A stretch of DNA of 18,690 nt, from NCBI GenBank assembly GCA_041670885.1, contig JBAXYJ010000023.1:1-18690 (forward strand), in the 5' to 3' direction. Shown here piece by piece: positions 15,141-18,690 of this stretch. Each line of letters begins with the position of its first letter. The first letter of the stretch is position 1. Position numbers and translations under genes: made by a program. This stretch comes from JAJBWD01 sp041670885 (GTDB lineage: Bacteria > Bacillota > Clostridia > Clostridiales > Clostridiaceae). Below the pieces are notes generated by a model. It searched no databases. It had not been told where the DNA came from and worked only from the letters and a program-made list of their open reading frames with translations.

Positions 15141-16873
15141 TATACCACCTCCTCTAAAGAACTGAATTCCTTAAACTGAAGATTAAAGGTTTCATAGTAC
15201 TTGCCCTTTTTCTTAAGCAGCTCATTATGATTTCCCATTTCAACTATTTCTCCATCCTGAAGGAAGAGAATAATGTCTGCATTTTTAACTGCTGATATTC
15301 TGTGGGCTATAATAAATGTAGTTGGTTTGTTTTCCATATGATATAGGTTTTTAAGAAGATTAAATTCTGTGTCCATGTCAAGAGCTGAGGTAGCGTCATC
15401 TAAGATTAATATTCTGGAATCTCTTATTAATGCTCTGGCAATAGATAATCTTTGCTTTTGACCTCCCGAAAGGCCAATACCTCTTTCCCCTATAATGGTG
15501 TTGTAACCATCTGGAAGTTCCTCTATGAAATCATCTGCACAGGCTAAGGAGCAGGCTTTTCTTATCTCTTCAAATGAGGCGGCGTCAAATCCATATCTAA
15601 TATTTTCTTCTATAGTATCTGAGAAAAGGAAAACATCTTGGGATACCAGAGCCATTTTACTTCTGAGGCTCTTAAGATCAATGCTTTTGATGTTTGTTCC
15701 ATCAATCAATATTTCTCCCCTATTTACGTCATAATACCTTCCTACTAAATTAATAAGAGAGGATTTACCGCTTCCTGTAGTACCCATTATTGCAACTGTA
15801 GAACCGGCCTTGATATTTAAGTTAATATTCTTTAGAACATCAGAGTCTTTGTAGCTGAAGTTTACATTTTTAAATCTTATGCTTCCCTTCAAGTTATCTA
15901 ATTTTACAGGGCTTTCTATTTCGGTTATAGCTGGCTTTGCATCCAATATCTTATAAATCTTTTTAGCAGAAGCATTGTTTTGAGCAAGAAGATTTGTAAG
16001 CCAGCCAAGCATTCGCATAGGCCATATAAGCATCCATATATAACCATTAAAGGCTGCCAAAGTTCCTAAGGAAAGCTTATCATACATTACAAATATACCA
16101 CCTATTACTACCATGAGAATAACTGATGCATTTGTCAGAAATTCAATGTTAGGAAAATATCTTGCAATTGTTTTTGACTGTTCTAAGGATAAATCGTAAT
16201 TCTTGTTATTTAAGTCAAGAAATTTTAATATCTCATGCTTTTCTCTTGCAAAGGCTTTAACAAGACGAACACCTGCTATGTTTTCCTGAGCAGCTGTATT
16301 AATTAATGCCGTCTGGTCGCTTATACTGTCATAGACCTTTCCGATATTTTTCTCTAACTTCATAGCTAAGAATGCAATTGGTACCATAATAGCTATACAA
16401 ATAAGAGCTAAATAAAAGTTAAGATAGAATAAAATTGCAGAAGCTACAACAAAATAGATTATATTTTCTACAAACAATCTAAGCCCAAAGGATATGGTTC
16501 TCCAAATATTATCTACATCCTCACCTATTCTGCTCATCAGTGTTCCTGTATTTACATTATCAAAATAGGTGTGGGAAAGACTCTGGATATGATTAAACAA
16601 GTCTTCCTTGATGTCCTCGTTTACTCTGGCAGATAAGACATCAAATAAATATTCCTTTACATAACCTAGGATTGCTCTTCCCAAAGCTATTCCCGCAATG
16701 GCCGCTAAGATGTACAACAAAATGCCTCTTTTGCCGCCTAAAAAGATATCATCAACGATAATTTTAGCAAGCAAAGGATTTACCATATCTAAGGCTATGG
16801 ATAAAATCATAGCTATAGATGGTAAAACGAGAAGTCCCTTGTAGTGTGTTACGTACTTAAAAGTTTTTTTCAA
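15140..16873 (-). CDS. ABC exporter half-transporter, degenerate-site subunit (BmrC/YheI-like)
   Basis: The 577-aa first half of the heterodimeric ABC exporter. The membrane domain covers about 10-300 and the ATPase domain about 330-570. Motifs are Walker A GTTGSGKS (364-371), Q-loop Gln412, a canonical signature LSGGQ (468-472), Walker B ILILD (488-492) followed by Asp493 where the catalytic Glu should be (LDDATS), and His524. The Glu-to-Asp change marks the degenerate site of heterodimeric exporters. The start is TTG at 16873, 4 bases after GGGGGTGAC. The in-frame ATG at 16936 has no ribosome binding site and would require translation through both terminator tails. The gene follows a leader ORF and two terminators, which probably control both subunits. 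Confidence 0.93.
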   Translation of the reverse strand: MKKTFKYVTHYKGLLVLPSIAMILSIALDMVNPLLAKIIVDDIFLGGKRGILLYILAAIAGIALGRAILGYVKEYLFDVLSARVNEDIKEDLFNHIQSLSHTYFDNVNTGTLMSRIGEDVDNIWRTISFGLRLFVENIIYFVVASAILFYLNFYLALICIAIMVPIAFLAMKLEKNIGKVYDSISDQTALINTAAQENIAGVRLVKAFAREKHEILKFLDLNNKNYDLSLEQSKTIARYFPNIEFLTNASVILMVVIGGIFVMYDKLSLGTLAAFNGYIWMLIWPMRMLGWLTNLLAQNNASAKKIYKILDAKPAITEIESPVKLDNLKGSIRFKNVNFSYKDSDVLKNINLNIKAGSTVAIMGTTGSGKSSLINLVGRYYDVNRGEILIDGTNIKSIDLKSLRSKMALVSQDVFLFSDTIEENIRYGFDAASFEEIRKACSLACADDFIEELPDGYNTIIGERGIGLSGGQKQRLSIARALIRDSRILILDDATSALDMDTEFNLLKNLYHMENKPTTFIIAHRISAVKNADIILFLQDGEIVEMGNHNELLKKKGKYYETFNLQFKEFSSLEEVV

Positions 16874-16889
16874 TTTGTCACCCCCAAAT

Positions 16890-16912
16890 AAAAAGCCGCG
16901 GTATACCGCGGC
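16890..16912 (-). terminator. Second attenuator terminator (T2) of the ABC exporter operon
   Basis: The perfect 18-base palindrome GCCGCGGTATACCGCGGC (16895-16912) folds as a 7-bp all-GC stem with a TATA loop. On the minus strand it is followed by TTTTT, 5 bases before the ribosome binding site of the first exporter gene. It is strikingly GC-rich for this genome. A DNA operator for a dimeric repressor is a possible alternative, since the palindrome is perfect. Confidence 0.8.
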
Positions 16913-16938
16913 ATAAAAGTACTCTAATGAGTGCATAT

Positions 16939-16971
16939 AAAAAGCCGCAGACTTAGTTAGTCTGAGGCCTT
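16939..16971 (-). terminator. First attenuator terminator (T1) of the ABC exporter operon
   Basis: Read on the minus strand, AAGGCC-T-CAGACT (16971-16959) pairs with AGTCTG-C-GGCTTT (16953-16941) around the loop AACTA, with one internal mismatch and one G-T pair, and a TTTTT run at 16943-16939. It begins 14 bases after the stop codon of the leader ORF. Its 5' arm and loop also pair with a segment inside that ORF (17012-17020), giving a mutually exclusive antiterminator. Confidence 0.85.
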
Positions 16972-16985
16972 AAAACAAAGTTAAT

Positions 16986-17072
16986 TTATCTATGAATGTA
17001 ATTAAAGGCAGGACTAACTATATTTGTTTTGTTGTTTAACATAAAGTTATTAAATCTCGCTGTTATAATCAT
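16986..17072 (-). CDS. 28-codon leader peptide of the ABC exporter operon
   Basis: A short ORF (28 aa) starting MIITARFNNFML and ending FNYIHR. It has a very strong ribosome binding site, AGGAGG, 7 bases before the ATG, stronger than that of the exporter gene it precedes. It is Asn-rich (six Asn) without a run of any single codon that would mark classic amino acid attenuation. Codons 18-21 contain TAGTTAGTC, the complement of GACTAACTA in the first terminator. The likely role is cis-acting: the position of the ribosome on this ORF decides between terminator and antiterminator. Bacillus subtilis bmrB upstream of bmrCD is the known parallel. Which stalling agent matters cannot be read from sequence. 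Confidence 0.75.
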   Translation of the reverse strand: MIITARFNNFMLNNKTNIVSPAFNYIHR

Positions 17073-17103
17073 TTCCCTACCTCCTAATTTATTCTTCCTT
17101 TTT

Positions 17104-17136
17104 AGGTTAATATAATTGTATGGCATTGTCAACCAA
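17104..17136 (-). promoter_or_regulatory. Probable promoter of the leader and ABC exporter operon
   Basis: On the minus strand TTTGGTTGACAATGCC precedes a -10-like TATATT (17114-17109). TTGGTT (17136-17131) gives a 16-base spacer to TATATT. Alternatively a consensus TTGACA (17132-17127) has a weak TAACCT (17109-17104) 17 bases on. Either choice places the transcript start about 30 bases before the leader ATG and gives an untranslated leader of roughly 230 bases ahead of the first exporter gene. Confidence 0.55.
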
Positions 17137-17200
17137 AAATTGAAATATTTTTGTATATTTTTTAAAAATATGAAATAAATCCTTCAAAATAAAGGGCTGC

Positions 17201-17491
17201 TTAGCTTTTTGTTCTTTTGAAACTGTTACCACATGCAAAATATATACCAAGTAAAATAATGGTTGAAATATTCCACACTAAAAATATCAAAATAACCTGA
17301 ATTATTCTTTCAGCAATTGAATCATCCGGCAGCACTACTACATTTAAAACAGCAATAATAGAAAGTAAAAAAGTAAATCCGGGCAATATTAAGCCAAGCT
17401 GCTTATAACCACCTTTTGATAAAAATATTTGAAGCAGAATAATCCCTGCCAAAAATAATATGAATACTAAAGTATTTACAGGAAATATCAT
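17201..17491 (-). CDS. Small membrane protein, unknown function
   Basis: A 96-aa hydrophobic protein with predicted membrane segments at about 5-24, 31-53 and 63-86 and a basic tail (FKRTKS). I do not recognise the family. The ATG at 17491 has GGAGG 9 bases before it; an in-frame TTG at 17500 directly abuts that site and cannot be used well. It lies upstream of the exporter leader on the same strand. No convincing terminator was found between its stop and the exporter promoter, only AT-rich sequence, so some readthrough into the leader is possible. Confidence 0.65.
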   Translation of the reverse strand: MIFPVNTLVFILFLAGIILLQIFLSKGGYKQLGLILPGFTFLLSIIAVLNVVVLPDDSIAERIIQVILIFLVWNISTIILLGIYFACGNSFKRTKS

Positions 17492-17600
17492 CCAAGCCAA
17501 CCTCCTTTAAATTTTAAGGTTAAAACAGGCTATAATTTGTTATTTTAATATTAACATTATATACCAAATATTCAAAATATAATACTCTAAATTATTAATT

Positions 17601-17629
17601 TTTTCAAAGCGGTTACCTCCATGTATAAT
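17601..17629 (+). promoter_or_regulatory. Probable promoter of the molbindin gene
   Basis: TATAAT (17624-17629) lies 17 bases after TTTTCA (17601-17606), about 45 bases before the ribosome binding site (GTAGGAGGTAA) of the next gene. The rest of the 17492-17684 spacer is AT-rich without further recognisable sites. Confidence 0.5.
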
Positions 17630-17684
17630 AATTACATATTTAGGCAAAGATACTGTTAAAAATTATTATGTAGGAGGTAATATT

Positions 17685-17894
17685 ATGAAAATCAGCGGAA
17701 GAAATAAGATAAAGGGAAAAGTAATTAAAGCCACTCCAGGTGTTGTAAGTGCAGAGGTTGAAATCGATGCTGGAAATGGAATCAGGTTAGTTGGGCTTAT
17801 TACTAAAGGTTCTCTTGATGATTTGGATATTAAAGAAGGTGATGAAGTAACTGCCTTAGTTAAGGCTACATCTGTCATGTTTATAAAGGAATAG
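17685..17894 (+). CDS. Molbindin (Mop/TOBE-domain molybdate-binding protein)
   Basis: A 69-aa protein consisting of a single TOBE/Mop domain. It begins MKISGRNKIKGKVIKATPG, the classic Mop start, followed by VVSAEVEIDAG and LTAL-like VTALVKATSVMF at the C-terminal strand. Such proteins assemble into hexamers that bind molybdate or tungstate in the cytosol and buffer supply for molybdenum/tungsten cofactor enzymes. The ribosome binding site AGGAGG is ideal. It is a single-gene unit between its own promoter and terminator. No molybdate transporter or cofactor gene is seen nearby. Confidence 0.9.
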   Translation: MKISGRNKIKGKVIKATPGVVSAEVEIDAGNGIRLVGLITKGSLDDLDIKEGDEVTALVKATSVMFIKE

Positions 17895-17930
17895 TGAGGT
17901 ATAAACACTAACGTAATATTATTAAAAAGC

Positions 17931-17968
17931 AAAAAAACAGTATTAATATCTATATTAATGCTGTTTTT
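17931..17968. terminator. Terminator between the molbindin gene and murC, probably bidirectional
   Basis: AAAAACAG-T-ATTAATAT (17933-17949) pairs with ATATTAAT-G-CTGTTTTT (17952-17968), with one T-G wobble and a very short loop. It has T-runs on both strands and lies between the convergent molbindin and murC genes. Confidence 0.8.
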
Positions 17969-17998
17969 ATTTGTTATTAATTTATAAGTAACAGTGTT

Positions 17999-18690
17999 CT
18001 AAGATAGGTACATTTCTCCCACCTGATATACATCTCCTGCACCTATGGTAATCAGTATGTCTCCCTCTTCCAGTATTCCCTCTGCATATTTTACTATCTC
18101 CGGGAAAGAATGAAAATTTTTACAGATTATACCTTTAGCCCTTAAGCCATCTCCTAAGTCATCAGAGCTTATCTCTCCATTATCTATTTCTCTTGCAGCA
18201 TATATATCTGCAAGGATAAGGTGATCTGCATCATAAAATGCTTCTAAAAACTCTTTGAAAAGAGTTTTTGTTCTGGAATAGGTATGAGGCTGAAATACTG
18301 CCACAATTTTTTTGTGAGGATATTTTTTTGCAGCGCTTAGAGCAGCCTTTATTTCTGTTGGATGATGGGAGTATTCATCAACTACGGTTACCCCGTTTTT
18401 AACCCCCTTAATTTCAAATCTTCTGTGGGTTCCTTTAAAATTTTCAAGCCCCTTAATTATTGATTTATTATCTATATTTAATGACATAGAAGCGCAAATT
18501 GCAGCTAAGGCATTTTTCACATTGTGTTCTCCAGGTACATTAAGCTTTATTTTAAACAGGAATTCTCCTTTTAATAAAACATTAAAAGAAGGACAGCCCT
18601 TATCATCATAGCTTATATCTGTGGCTTTAAGGTCTCCACCGGATATTCCAAAGGACAGCTTATTACATTTAGCCTGATTATATATTTTCA
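17999..18690 (-). CDS. murC: UDP-N-acetylmuramate--L-alanine ligase MurC, C-terminal half (runs off right edge)
   Basis: The last 229 codons of MurC, the cytoplasmic ATP-dependent ligase that adds L-Ala to UDP-MurNAc in peptidoglycan synthesis. The reading frame is open to the right edge, so the GTG at 18520 (in GEHNVKNALAAI) is an internal codon, not a start. Visible features are the end of the central ATPase domain with PGEHNVKNALAA, and the C-terminal ligase domain with VDEYSHHPTEIKAAL, VFQPHTYSRTKTL and a final ITIGAGDVYQVG. The P-loop and UDP-binding domain lie outside the window. No frameshift or missing motif is seen in the visible part. Confidence 0.95.
   Translation of the reverse strand, partial: KIYNQAKCNKLSFGISGGDLKATDISYDDKGCPSFNVLLKGEFLFKIKLNVPGEHNVKNALAAICASMSLNIDNKSIIKGLENFKGTHRRFEIKGVKNGVTVVDEYSHHPTEIKAALSAAKKYPHKKIVAVFQPHTYSRTKTLFKEFLEAFYDADHLILADIYAAREIDNGEISSDDLGDGLRAKGIICKNFHSFPEIVKYAEGILEEGDILITIGAGDVYQVGEMYLS

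Noticed and set aside
16873..16920. 14-codon ORF from the ATG at 16914 ending across the TTG start of the ABC gene
   Set aside because: Only a weak GAG upstream and it runs through the terminator stem; not supported as a second leader peptide.
16874..16936. In-frame 21-residue N-terminal extension of the first ABC subunit from the ATG at 16936
   Set aside because: No ribosome binding site, and the segment is the T2 hairpin and its spacer. The TTG at 16873 has a good site and gives a normal exporter N-terminus.
17150..17172. AT-rich inverted repeat around TATATTTTTTAAAAATATG as a terminator of the 96-aa gene
   Set aside because: Stem is A-T only with no GC base, so an intrinsic terminator is not convincing.
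17666..17932. 88-aa minus-strand ORF over the molbindin gene
   Set aside because: Antisense to a well-supported Mop gene; no ribosome binding site.

Overview
The window looks like chromosome of a low-GC, spore-forming Firmicute, most likely a Clostridium (cluster I). The grounds are AT-rich codon use, strong AGGAGG-type ribosome binding sites, frequent TTG starts, a GerM-domain lipoprotein, and short U-tailed hairpin terminators between genes. I saw no insertion sequence, phage gene, CRISPR array, rRNA or tRNA.

Left part (1-3080). The 5' end of a HAD-family phosphatase gene runs off the left edge. Diverging from it is a probable operon: a C-terminally truncated D-2-hydroxyacid dehydrogenase, a PepV-type M20 dipeptidase and an HD-domain protein resembling small (p)ppGpp hydrolases. 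A terminator whose loop holds the last stop codon closes it.

Copper and signalling part (3080-10040). A csoR-copA-copZ operon has its own promoter. It encodes a Cu(I)-sensing repressor, a Cu(I) export ATPase with two nearly identical metal-binding domains, and a copper chaperone. It is followed by a membrane protein with two SHOCT motifs, an OmpR-type response regulator overlapping its sensor kinase, and a GerM-domain lipoprotein. The extracytoplasmic loop of the kinase has a methionine cluster, so metal or envelope sensing is possible but unproven.

Middle part (10030-12960). A minus-strand pair, a Y-family DNA polymerase and an 87-aa partner, is driven by a consensus sigma-A promoter with a LexA box inside its spacer: an SOS mutagenesis cassette. 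Diverging from it are a cysteine-rich DUF2284 protein and a membrane-anchored protein of unknown function.

Right part (12960-18690). Two minus-strand genes encode a heterodimeric ABC exporter with one degenerate and one canonical ATPase site, the architecture of BmrC/BmrD. Their leader, the most interesting element here, holds a 28-codon ORF with a strong ribosome binding site and then two tandem intrinsic terminators. A 9-base segment inside the leader ORF is perfectly complementary to the 5' arm and loop of the first terminator. The 3' arm of that terminator can in turn pair with the 5' arm of the second. This reads as ribosome-mediated attenuation that would switch on the exporter when translation is disturbed. 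The gene after the exporter has its ribosome binding site buried in a perfect 15-bp hairpin. A small membrane protein, a molbindin (Mop/TOBE) and the C-terminal half of murC complete the window.
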